Part shown: positions 1-15,269 of the stretch, in pieces | Layout: each line of letters opens with the position of its first letter | How positions within the stretch are numbered: position 1 is the first letter of the stretch | Notes under the pieces: generated by a model | Databases searched by the model: none | What the model saw: the letters and a program-made list of their open reading frames with translations, nothing else | Told to the model about the DNA's origin: nothing | Translations under genes and position numbers: made by a program | DNA from: Capsaspora owczarzaki ATCC 30864 | Lineage: Eukaryota > Opisthokonta > Filasterea | Length of the DNA: 64,000 bases | Assembly: GCF_000151315.2 (NCBI RefSeq) | Contig: NW_011887292.1 | Location: forward strand, 2,731,060-2,795,059 | Reading direction: 5' to 3'

Positions 1-1
1 T

Positions 2-5469
<5,468 letters not shown>

Positions 5470-5980
5470 GACGCTGAAGTGATGTTTTTTCCTGTTGTGA
5501 GTGGACTGCACACGACGGTTTTTTTTTTTTTGGTCTTTTTTTTTTTTTTTTTTTTTGGTTTTTTTTTTTTTGGTTTTTTTTTTTTTTTTCGTTTCAATCC
5601 ATGCTTTTTTTGGGTTTCAGCGCTTTTGTTTGGGTCGGTTGGACAAGCGACAAAAACGGGCCTCCGATATCAACAAGTGTTTAACCCAGTCATTTAGGAA
5701 AAGCAGAGGAGAGGAGGGGAAGGAGGTGGCGAGCAGGCATAAGTCAAAGTCAAAGAGCTGCTTCTTATGCATTGATTCACTTGGCTCTTTCACAAGAAAG
5801 AAACCGTGTGCTAGGTAAAGAAGCGGGGTGGCATTCGTGATTGATAGCAACAAAACAAAACGACAAGCAGGGGGTAGATCTACGGACAAAATTCAACAAC
5901 AAGCAAGGGCGACATCAAAAAAAAAGAACAAAAGAAAATGCTCAATAGCACAGTTCGAGGTTTTGGGGCAATGCGTGAAT
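5470..5980. other. Intergenic region upstream of the E2 gene
   Basis: Promoter and 5' flank of the minus-strand UBE2D gene. It contains a ladder of T runs at 5519-5589 separated by single GG or C bases, and no recognisable coding or RNA gene. It ends where the truncated Crinkler copy begins. Confidence 0.6.
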
Positions 5981-6905
5981 TGGAGGTGCAGTGACTAGAA
6001 CTCGATCGCCGGCGTTGACTATTTTCTCTTGCAGCTCCGGGCGAGTGAGAAGCCACTTGTCGACATCAGGTGTCAAGTTGACACCGTGGAGCTGGGGAAC
6101 GGGCGGGAAAGTTGCGGGGTTTGCTGTCATCACACAACATTAGGAACAAGAATCCGCGCAACCAGAGTAGCAACTGCTCAGCGAACAAGACCTACCATTG
6201 CCCTTTGCCTCAAGTTCTAGCTTTCTGGCTTCGAGCGTACGGTTCTTTGCCCAAAGTTCTTTAACTCGGGCGTTGGCTGCTTCAACTTGGTTGGTGGCTG
6301 TTGCAACTTGGGCGTTGGCTGCTGCGACTTGGTTGGCGGCTTCTGCAATTCGCATTTTGGCTTGGGCGATGGCTTCTGCAGCTTGGTTGGTGGCGCGGGC
6401 AACTTGGTTGGCGGCGTCTTCAGCCGTCTTTTTGGACTTGAGATCGTGAACCAGCGTAACCAGAAGCAGTTTGCCAGTGGCCTTGCATTGCGCGATGCCT
6501 TCCGCAGCCAAGTGCAAGCCCAGATTCTCGAACAACAACTTGACGACGAGTTTTTCCTCGCCTGTTGGCTTCGCCTTGCCGGCGACTTGACCAGTCAAAA
6601 CCTCGAGGAGTGCAGCGCAGCGGCTGGCGTCGGGAACATTCGAGACCAGAGATTTGGAAAATGGCGCGAAAACCGTTTTGGCAACGCCAAGGCAAGCGGC
6701 CAGCGCAGCAATGGAGCGCTGGATACCACGAAGCTCATCAGCACCACAAGAGAGGTCCCTGTGAGCAGCACAAGGGAGGTCCCTGTGAGTGTGCACCCGA
6801 AGGGCAGCAGAAGCAAAGACGTCAAGTCTCAGCAACTGTACGCAGCCTGCTCATCTGATTTTCAGCACTCCAACACGCTGGCCTCGCAAGGACTTACTCT
6901 TTCTC
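5981..6905 (-). pseudogene. Truncated duplicate of a Crinkler-like gene
   Basis: A partial copy of the gene at 7.7-10 kb in the same orientation. The coiled-coil exon is open (to about 6196) and carries the AANQVA and ATNQA heptad-like repeats. A 72-bp intron at 6124-6195 matches the intron of the other copy in length and position. The next exon starts with the same HGVNLTPDVDKWLLTRPELQEK block but leaves homology at about 5981, just after VLVTAPP, so the Walker A lysine, the rest of the NTPase and the nuclease domain are missing. It then reads into a short unrelated tail and a stop at 5942. I infer an unequal duplication with a breakpoint inside the P-loop. A truncated coiled-coil protein could still be made. 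Confidence 0.75.
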
Positions 6906-7710
6906 GAAGATGTTGGAAACACACGTATTGTTGGCGTGAGTCACCTCAGAAGGGACTAGTCTGCCGACGACTTTGGGGGGAGTGGGCATGCGCATGCTGA
7001 ACCAAGACTGAGCCAGCCAAGAACCAATTTAATTGAATTATCTTATTTTGGTTGCTGGCATTTCTACGACTCCGTGTGTCGATTTTCTTCGCTTCTCCAC
7101 TATCCCTGGAAGAGCGTCCTGAATCTAGTTGTGTTCGGAAGTGCCGTTTCGAGCTTTGATTGACGCAACCCTCAAATGTCGGATTGGCACAACCTGTTGC
7201 CCTGCCGACCACCACTACCATTTTATTGTATCGCTTATGAGCTGGGGCGAGCACTGCGGCGAGATTTGTTTGGATGGTCGAAATGGTGGTTTGGGGAGTT
7301 GAAACGTATGGTTGTGAGACGACCTCACGAATCACAACTGAAGCGTATGATTGAATGCGCTTCACAAAATTCATTTGTAAACGACTTTCATGGGGAAGAC
7401 CGATTAGGGATGAGCCAAATGTAATACAGGACAGAAAAAAATACAAACACAAAAAACGCAAAAACAAAAAAGCAAAAAATACAGACACAAAAAACGCAAA
7501 AACACAGAAACCAAAACAAGCAATGCTGCATCGCTTCGAAGCTTTTGAGGTGCTGCAATTGCCTTCGAGGCGTTTGGAAAGCCTGTGAGATCAAGTGAGG
7601 CGAGCATCGTGTTCCTGGTACTCGGTGCAACCAGCTTTGACAGCGGGTTGGGCGAGCGTCGGGTTGGTTTGGATAGATCTACAGGCACACACGATGCAAC
7701 CAAAGTTTCA
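6906..7710. other. Spacer between the two Crinkler-like copies
   Basis: About 0.8 kb with no supported gene. It includes an A-rich imperfect repeat at 7430-7525 built from units like acaaaaaacgcaaaaac. The open frames on the minus strand here continue from the intact Crinkler copy's 3' flank but show no conserved domain. Confidence 0.5.
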
Positions 7711-9970
7711 GGTACGTGACTGGCCGACAAGGTCGATCACTTCAACGCGACTCCAGACATATTTTCCATTCTGTTCCACACTGAAGCGCACTTCAGCCGT
7801 GTCGAATGTGCTCCCGAAGACCACAGCAATGTAGTTCCTGCGAGCCCGAGGCTGTGAGCCGGCTCGGCGGAAGTCGATCAGGCGCGACTGTTTTGGCTTA
7901 AAGCGGCTATAAGTCTTCGTCAATTTCTGCATATGGCGGTTGATGCCGTTTCCCAGCCGCATGAGTTCGATCGCCCACCGGAGGTCAGAGTTGATCCAGA
8001 AATCGAGCTCTTGCTTAATGACGATCTTTCCTTCATCCACGTTCGATACCTCCGCAGCAATTGAATACTTGACAGGAAGGCGCGCAAGGCCGCCGGAAAA
8101 AAATTGATTCTGGAGCACCCCTTCCTTGGGGAACTTCTTGGTTCCGCCGGAGCTCCTATTGGACAGACAGGCAGGGTCGAAGGTCTTGAGGACTTGCAGG
8201 ATCCAGTCGTCGATGTTCGGTTCAAACTGCGATATGTCAATAGCGGACGGGTAGATGCGGCGCATGATGCAGCTTGGACGCAAACTTGGCGCGATCGTTA
8301 ACACCGACCAGAACGTGAATGCGAAGGAGGAACTTCAAACACCAGTCCTTGAGCTGGGCCTGTGCAAGGGCTTCAGGATTGACATTCGGTGTCGAGGGCC
8401 GAGTCGAGTTCGGAGCCGGGAGGTCCAGCTCCTGTTCTTGAAGAACGGTTCGGAGCAGCGACAGAAACATCTTTTTTTGCTTTGGCGGCTGACCATCGAC
8501 CACGAAGGGGAAAAATCGCTCGAGGAAGTAACTTGCTTGCATTTGGCCAGCATAATACTGTGAAACGCTGTCCACAGTGGCCTCGTTCTTGTGATCGGCG
8601 AACGTTGCGAGCAAGTGTTCAATAGTACAGCGGAAGAGGCCGATGTGGCCTCCAGCGTCTCGACAAACACGCGGAAGCAGCTCCTTGACCCACTCGAATG
8701 AAAGAGTGGAAGAAATCCGCTGGCACAGCTCTCTTTCTTCCATTTCGGTCAGGCGAAACTCTTCCCAGCCAATCTGCAGTCAAACAAACATGAAATCATA
8801 CGACAGTCAGTCCTGTAGCAAAGTGTAGCACTCTTTCACGATTCAACCCGACTTACCGTTGCACGGACGACCGGCGTATCGAGCATGGCAGAGTCCAGTT
8901 GTGTTGAAGCAAAGAACACAATGTGCTTCGGGGCGTTCTCTCCTTTCGCGAGGACCTGCTTCCAAAACGCGGGCGCCCCGTACAGTCGCTGTGCCTCATC
9001 GACGAGGATGTAATCCGGCCTGTCCGTGGAGGTCTTTACTTGCCACCAGGCCAACACCTGTGCCTCTGATGGAAGCGGGCTTTCGGAGTCGGATTGGAGT
9101 GTCCAAGCGCTGAGGGAGAGCACACTCTGCCTTTTGATCTTCAGAGTGCGCTGGAGAAGCTGGAGCACGCTCGTCTTGCCGCAGCCTGGAGGTGCAGTGA
9201 CTAGAACTCGATCGCCGGCCTGGAGAATTTTCTCTTGCAGCTCCGGGCGAGTGAGAAGCCACTTGTCGACATCAGGTGTCAAGTTGACACCGTAGGGCGG
9301 GAAAGTTGCTGTCATCACACAACATTAGTAACAAAAATCCGCGCAACCAGAGTAGCAACTGCTCAGCGAACAAGACCTACTATTGCCCTTTGCCTCAAGT
9401 TCTTCCATTCTGGTTTCGAGCGCACGGTTCTTTGCCTCGAGTTGTTCAGCTCGGGTGTTGGCTGCTTCAGCTTGGTTGGTCGCTGTTGCAACTTGGGCGT
9501 TGGCTGCTGCGACTTGGTTGGCGGCTTCTGCAATTCGCATTTTGGCTTGGGCGATGGCTTCTGCAGCTTGGTTGGTGGCGCGGGCAACTTGGTTGGCGGC
9601 GTCTTCAGCCGTCTTTTTGGACTTGAGATCGTGAACCAGCGTAACCAGAAGCATTTTGCCAGTGGCCTTGCATTGCGCGATGCTTTCTGCAGCCATGTGC
9701 AAGCCCAGATTCTCGAACAACAACTTGACGACGAGTTTTTGGTGGTTTGTTGGCTTCGCCTTGCCGGCGACTTGACCAGTCAAAGCCTCGAGGAGTGCAG
9801 CGCAGCGCATATTACCGGTAGCACTCGAGATCAGGGAGCTGGCTTGTGGCGCGAAAACCGTTTCGGCAACGCCAAGGCAAGCGGCCAGCGCAGCAATGGG
9901 GGGCTCGAGCGACGTGGCGCCGGATGTCGAATTGCTAACATGAGCCTCATTGACATCATGAGCGCGGCGC
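7711..9970 (-). CDS. Crinkler (CRN)-like protein: coiled coil, P-loop NTPase, REase-fold nuclease
   Basis: Three visible modules. Exon 9381-9970 (a 5' exon is probably missing) codes a conserved N-terminal region and an Ala/Asn/Gln-rich coiled coil. After a 72-bp intron (9309-9380), exon 8857-9308 codes an ATPase with Walker A APPGCGKTS and Walker B YILVDEAQRL. After an 83-bp intron (8774-8856) comes a helical region, then QELDFWINSDLRWAIELMRL, followed by a basic stretch and LIDFR, which fit the restriction-endonuclease-fold domain described for Crinkler effectors. The known family architecture is header, NTPase and C-terminal nuclease; in oomycetes and chytrids some act in host nuclei, but free-living eukaryotes also carry them. 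Between the helical region and the nuclease the open frame shifts at about 8240-8304 with no obvious intron, so the gene may be broken or have an unseen small intron. A host role or conflict function is not shown. Confidence 0.72.
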
Positions 9971-11068
9971 CTGTAAGAGCGCAGCAGAGAGAGAAACAAA
10001 AGCAGCGGCGTGAGTTCGATTGCTCAGCAACAACACGCTCCAGCAACGCCCATCTTATTCTAAACCCGCGTTTCCTCTCCACCCCGCCCCGCCCCTCACT
10101 GTCCATGAGGTGGCTCGGGAAGGGGGGCAGAATGTCAGGAACGGCAGCACCAGCGGTTCTTGTTGGGTCGCCCTTCGCGAGAAATCGAACATTGATGCCG
10201 TGCGTACTGCGTTGTTTGTTTTGGTGTGGATTGGGAATTACAAAGCAAAGTACCGCTAACAAACTCAAGGCCTCACAGCCTGCAGCCAGTACTCCAACAC
10301 TCTGGCTTCACAAGGATGAAAGATGATTCAAACACCCTTTTTGTTGACGCCTCGGAAGGGGCTGGACTGACGCCGCTGGATGAAGGGTCTTCATACTACA
10401 CTGTCCATATTTTGTGATCTCACAACGAGAATGCAGGGACGAATTGAGCTTTTCATTCTCCACTATGAGAGTGGCTTTGATTCCTTTTCTTTCGCTGATG
10501 GGATGTATTTTTTGCAAGAGTTTGGGTGCGTGGGGGATGATGTGGATACTCGCCAATCCTTCTCGCCTTTCTCTCAAGTACACGAATGAATTATGCAAGT
10601 ACACTAGGAGTGCATAGAGGGTCGAAGAAGCCATCAGGACGGTGCTGTGGCGTGCGCAACCAGCGATTGTGCAGCGGCCGACAGCAAGCTCGCCCCCGCT
10701 CGACCTGTCCAATTTTCGCGCCCTTGTTTTTTGCCATTGTTGATTTATATCGATGGTCCACTGAAATGAAATGGTGAAATCGGGGGAAGGTAGACCCCCA
10801 TGGATCAGAGGAACGTTAATAAAAAAAACCGCCAATTCCAAACCACCTGCCTGATCCCGCAGCTGACCATGAGCACCAGATTCGCCCAGGCTCGCCCAGA
10901 ATTAGATGATAGTTGGTGTAATCCGCTCTTTTCTGTCAGACCGAGGGCTGGCAAGACGGCGCTGACGACGGGAGGGGCGGTGAAGATTTTGGCGGGAGTT
11001 TAAACCAAGCGGTTCAACCAGATGAACGCCACTGCATACGGACAGCATCACACTGCCGACGACCTCCC
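9971..11068. other. Region upstream of the Crinkler-like gene, no clear gene
   Basis: It should hold the missing 5' exon and promoter of the Crinkler-like gene: the sequence cttacag just beyond 9970 (minus strand) is a good acceptor. Open frames at 10308-10841 (minus) show no family features that I recognise. Confidence 0.4.
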
Positions 11069-11332
11069 TCAAGGATAGAGCATCGTGCATTTAGTCAACA
11101 GAGTTTGTGGGTTGGGGCGATGGGGGAGGGGAAGCGGTACACCGCTGCTCCCGAAGGATGGCGGCAAACACCGCGCTTCATTTTGTTGCGTTTTCAAGCG
11201 AAGCCGCCAACGAACTGACCGGGGGTTACGGGCAACAGGTGCCTCATCCGTGTTCCCAGTGACCGTGCGAGCGCGCCGGGGGCGACCGCGACCGCTGCGA
11301 GCAGCGGCGCCACTTCCTGAAGCAGAGCTCAT
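11069..11332 (-). CDS. Hypothetical small ORF, possibly a first exon
   Basis: An 87-residue frame starting MSSASGSGAAARSGRGRP, rich in Ser, Gly and Arg near the start and losing coding character towards the end. GC-rich sequence resembles exons elsewhere in the window, but no downstream exon or domain is identifiable. It may be the N-terminal exon of an unrecognised gene or chance. Confidence 0.2.
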   Translation of the reverse strand: MSSASGSGAAARSGRGRPRRARTVTGNTDEAPVARNPRSVRWRLRLKTQQNEARCLPPSFGSSGVPLPLPHRPNPQTLLTKCTMLYP

Positions 11333-11814
11333 GAACACCAGAAAATGAGAGACAAAAAAGGTGAAAAGGCAGCTGTAAAAAACGACTGTTCTCCAACTCA
11401 ACACCCAAAACGGCAAGATAAGGATTGAAAAGAATTGATGAAAGCGTTTTCCATTCGAGTTGAAAAGGAACAGGTGCGCGATGGGGGTGGTCAAAGAACG
11501 CGATTCGATGCGAAACACTTGCAGTTGCGTGTACGACGTCCCAGTCAGTCCGTGGCTCCTCATCGACATCGTCAGTACCGTCAGTGTACTGCGCTTTGCT
11601 ATCATCGACAGTAGCAGGCTTGGCGTCTTGTTCATACCGCTCGAACGACGAATCGAGATTGCTGCGGCTCTCCTTCGAGCCGTCATTCGTCGTCGGCTCT
11701 GACGAAGAGCTGGAGAATGTGTCTTCCAGTTGTGTCAAGTGCATACAAGATTGTTCATTTTAGAACGGGTCTCTGCGGGATAACATGATGACAGCGTTGG
11801 GTTCAAGTCTTGCT

Positions 11815-12347
11815 TTACCGAATGGCCATCCAGGGCTTGTCGAGAGGCAGAGGCTTCACTGCGTCCTCAGCCAGAGAAAGGAACCGTGTGTCCGGATGGT
11901 GTGCCATCTGCCCAGAAGCAGGGAGAGGCGATAGGATTGCAGTCATTCGAGCTGTCGACGGGCAAAGGATGAATAGCCTACTGAAAACAGTTGTCCGACC
12001 AAAGAGGATCAAACAAGAAAAATTCACCGACTCGGCCTTTCTAGAATGTCGATTACTTTTGTTTGGACGCGAGCAGCTGAGTCTACAGTCAGTTGCAACC
12101 AGGGTGCTTCCGACATTTTGTCGACTGCGGTCGAGAATCGCAAACCATCATTGGATTTCGCTGGCTCCCCTCCATCCGTCGCAAGCCAGATTGATTCCAT
12201 TCCGTCTTGTGGAGTTACAAAGAGACTGTCCCCGCTATGCCTCCGCGACTCCGAGAATGTTGCTCCAATCGACCCGTTAAATTGTGTGAGCGAGCTTGGA
12301 AAAATGCCCAAGCACGTCAACCAAAACTCTCTTCTACTTGGAAGCAT
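11815..12347 (-). CDS. Hypothetical two-exon protein fragment
   Basis: Two open segments on the minus strand, 12028-12347 and 11815-11980, are joined by a possible 47-bp intron (gtgaat to ttttcag) that keeps an open frame to a stop at 11815. The predicted protein contains FVTPQDGMESIWLATDGG and LSPLPASGQMAHHPD and has no domain that I can name. The sequence is not repetitive and looks protein-like, but the start is arbitrary and upstream exons may exist. Confidence 0.3.
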
Positions 12348-12494
12348 ACAAAACCGTGTACTACATGACTATTTCATACCGCCAGTCGTTGGTTTGTTTG
12401 CGCTTTATGGTGTCCTTCTTCCAATCGGGCAGCATCAAGCAGCTCATTCATCGTTTTTGATCCATCCACAAACCAACATCAATGAGTAAGCATG

Positions 12495-12553
<59 letters not shown>

Positions 12554-12947
12554 GCTCTTGGTTTCCTTTGAATGTTGCAATCTGTTGCGCTCGTGCTACT
12601 TCACTCGTGTTTGAGTTTGGTCGCAGTTCGTCCGCGCCTTTCCCCACACACACATCACGCCTGCGACTCGAGCATAATGATCTCGATTGGCTGTTGGATT
12701 CGGCTGTTGTGCAGCGCAGTGCAAAACGCCGGACGGCGGAGTCTGTCTGGGCCAGCTCAAGCAAAAAACTGGACTTTTTTTTTCTTTTTTTTTCTTTTTT
12801 TTTTTAATTGAAGTCGCCTTTTGACTGACAGCAGTCCTCGCCCGACCAGCCATCCCCATGTGGTGAGGCCTGCCACAACTGTCAGTCTCGCGGTCAGAGC
12901 CGTGCAAACGTCTGCGATCTGGCAACCTTGTCTCTCCTTTTTTTTTT

Positions 12948-12979
<32 letters not shown>

Positions 12980-13137
12980 TTAATTTTCTCGCTTCACTTG
13001 CTCCGTTGGTGTTGAATTTTGCAGTCAGAACGGTGTGCGTGCGAGATCGCTCGTGTGTACGCTTCAGGATCACATCGCAAATTGCACGGGCCCTGTTGCC
13101 CCGACCAGTCAAAAGTGATCGCACACCAAAACTCAAC

Positions 13138-13170
<33 letters not shown>

Positions 13171-13294
13171 CTCATGCTGCTCCAAACGCAGGTGGCTCGT
13201 TGTGGGCAGCTTCCCGTAGACATGCCACTGTGCTGCCCGAAGAGCAAAACATGTGCACGTTGCTCATTGCGATTGGCATTCACTCAAAACACAG
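12348..13294. other. Homopolymer-rich region upstream of eIF4B
   Basis: Contains a T tract of about 56 nt (12497-12552), two T ladders with regularly spaced C (12777-12805 and 12939-12981) and an A tract of about 28 nt (13139-13166). It should include the eIF4B promoter and its first exon, which I could not place; no ATG here gives a clean donor in the required phase. Confidence 0.6.
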
Positions 13295-14922
13295 CGGATT
13301 CTGCGCAAGCCGGCGGCAAGAAGAGCAAGAAGAAGGGACAGACTTTCTCCCTTCACAGCTTCAACGCGGCCCCTTCTGGCAGCTGGGCCGACGACGAGGA
13401 GAGCGAGTACATCCCTGCTGCTGCCGCCCCCAGCGGCCCATCATCAGGCTCGGCCATCCCAACAGGACCGGCCCGCGGTGCCTCCTCCGACTGTAAGGAA
13501 ACAGCTCTTTGATGGATTTGCGTCCATTGCTGTTTTTTTGCGCACACACTCATCCCTCTCTTCTCTGGCTGTTTGGATTGGCTTTGCGCGCTTGTTGCTT
13601 CAACAAAGCATACGGCGGTGATCGCGGCGGTGACCGTTCCTACGGCGGCGATCGCGGCAGTGATCGCTACGGCGGCGACCGCGGTGGTGATCGCTATGGC
13701 GGCGACCGTAGTGATCGCTACGGCGGCGACCGCGGTGGTGATCGCTATGGCGGCGACCGTAGTGATCGCTATGGCGGTGATCGCGGCGGTGACCGTTCCT
13801 ACGGTGGCGACCGTGGTGGTGATCGCTATGGTGGCGACCGCCGCCAGGACCGCCCTCGCGAAGACCGCCCTCGCAACGACGACCGCGAGCCGCGCCCAAT
13901 TCCCACTCAACCCCCGTTCATTGCCTATGTGGGCAACTTGCCGTTCGATGCCAACAGGGACGACATTGCCGACTTTTTCCGCGACCTGAACATCAAGGAG
14001 ACCCGCATCCTGGGCCCTCGCGAAGGCGAACAGCGTCCTCGCGGCATTGCTTACGTCGAGTTTGGTGATGCCAACGATCTTGTTGCCGCAATTGATCGCC
14101 AAGGCCAAGAGCTCCATGGTCGCCAGCTGCGCATCAACGTTGCTGAAGGCCAGCGCTCAAACAACGCCAGCGGCAGCAGCAGCCGCGGTGGCTTCCGCAA
14201 CGATCGTGCCGCTCCCGAAGATGCCAAGTTCACCACGGGCTGGCGTAACGAGAACTATACCCCACAGGCCCCGATGGATCGTCCCGAGCGATCGGACCGC
14301 GGCGATCGTGGAGAGCGCTCGGACTATGGCTTTGGCTCGCGCAACCGCGACAGCCGTGACCGTCGTGACGATCGTCGCGACGACCGCCGAGATGACCGTC
14401 GTACGTTGATCAAGAAAGAAAGAGAGAGAGATATACTTTTACATTTGCTTTTGTTGCGATCTGGCCGCTCTGAGATTGGCTTTTAATTCACTGCTGATGT
14501 TGTTTTTTGCGTGCTTTTCACCTCCTCCTCTAGCCGCCACCCGCGCCCCTCTGAACTTGGCGCCTCGCACTCGCACTGAGGAAGCTGCCCCTTCGTCAGA
14601 CGCATCGAGCGAGCCCAAGCGTGCCGCTTCGTCAAACCCGTTCGGCGCCGCTCGCCCCGTCAACACGAACGCCAAGGAGCTTGAAATTGCCGCGCGCCTC
14701 GAGCAGATGCGCATCGAGGAAGCCAAGAATGCGCCCCCGCGACAAGACAACCGCGATCGTCCCTTCAGCGGCCGCGACCGTCCTCCCCGTGATGGCGACC
14801 GTCCTCCCCGCGATGGCGACCGTCCTCCCCGCGAGCGCGACAACCGCGACAACCGCGGTCCACGACGGGACAACAACGGTCCGCGTGCTCCCGTTGATGC
14901 TGCCGCTGAGGCCTCTTCTTAA
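13295..14922 (+). CDS. EIF4B: Eukaryotic translation initiation factor 4B (5' exon not found)
   Basis: Stimulates the eIF4A helicase during mRNA recruitment to the ribosome. Exons are 13295-13492, 13609-14400 and 14534-14922, joined in phase. The first block reads [18 protein letters not shown] and continues LHSF, matching the Lys-rich N-terminus of eIF4B, so the true start is probably one short exon upstream. A Gly/Asp/Arg repeat region (units like DRYGG) follows, then one RRM with RNP2 AYVGNLPF and RNP1 GIAYVEF. After it come [14 protein letters not shown] repeats, a conserved block ending [15 protein letters not shown], and a tail of RPPRDGD repeats. eIF4H lacks the Lys-rich N-terminus and long RG tail, so eIF4B fits better. 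The frame is open throughout. Confidence 0.88.
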
Positions 14923-15269
14923 CGCTCCACACCACCACCACCACCACCACCACCCCCAACGTACTGTTCGTGGCTTGCCATCCTTGGATTTGAGTTGCTT
15001 GCTTTGGTATTGTTTTGCAGGCTGTGAGGAGTGTGTACCGCGAACGAAGTTGAATCCGGACTTTTGTTGAATGTTGTTTGTTGATTGTGTTCTTCTTGCT
15101 TCTCATCTTCGTTTCATCTCCCCTCCTCTTTGGGAGCTCGACTGCTTCTCGGGTCGAGGGAGTGACCCAACAATACAAAGAAAAATATTCCACCGTTTGA
15201 CTTGGTGATTTTGTGGTGGCACAATGCCGATCTGATCGCTTGTTTTCCTTATTTGATTTTATTTATTTT

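Larger units (their letters stand above)
5981..9970 (-). repeat. Direct segmental duplication (about 0.8-0.9 kb)
   Basis: The block from about 5981 to 6740 matches about 9187 to 9935 in the same orientation, covering the coiled-coil exon, its intron and the start of the NTPase exon, at high nucleotide similarity by eye. A shorter match just upstream (tccaacac.ctggc near 6868 and 10290) suggests the original duplication also covered the 5' flank and has since diverged by indels. Confidence 0.8.

Noticed and set aside
9235-10326. 363-codon plus-strand open frame
   Set aside because: Antisense of the Crinkler-like coiled-coil exon; its Gly/Cys/Trp-rich repeats mirror the AANQVA repeats of the true frame.
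10308-10841. 177-codon minus-strand open frame
   Set aside because: No conserved segments, irregular composition and no splice partners; more likely chance in an intergenic region.
12497-12552. Poly(A) tail of a retrogene on the minus strand
   Set aside because: No processed coding sequence lies directly 5' of the tract on the minus strand and no target-site duplication is visible; many similar tracts occur without genes.
13353-14117. 254-codon minus-strand open frame rich in Ala, Thr, Ile and Val
   Set aside because: Shadow of the eIF4B repeat region; the plus strand carries the RRM and conserved flanks.
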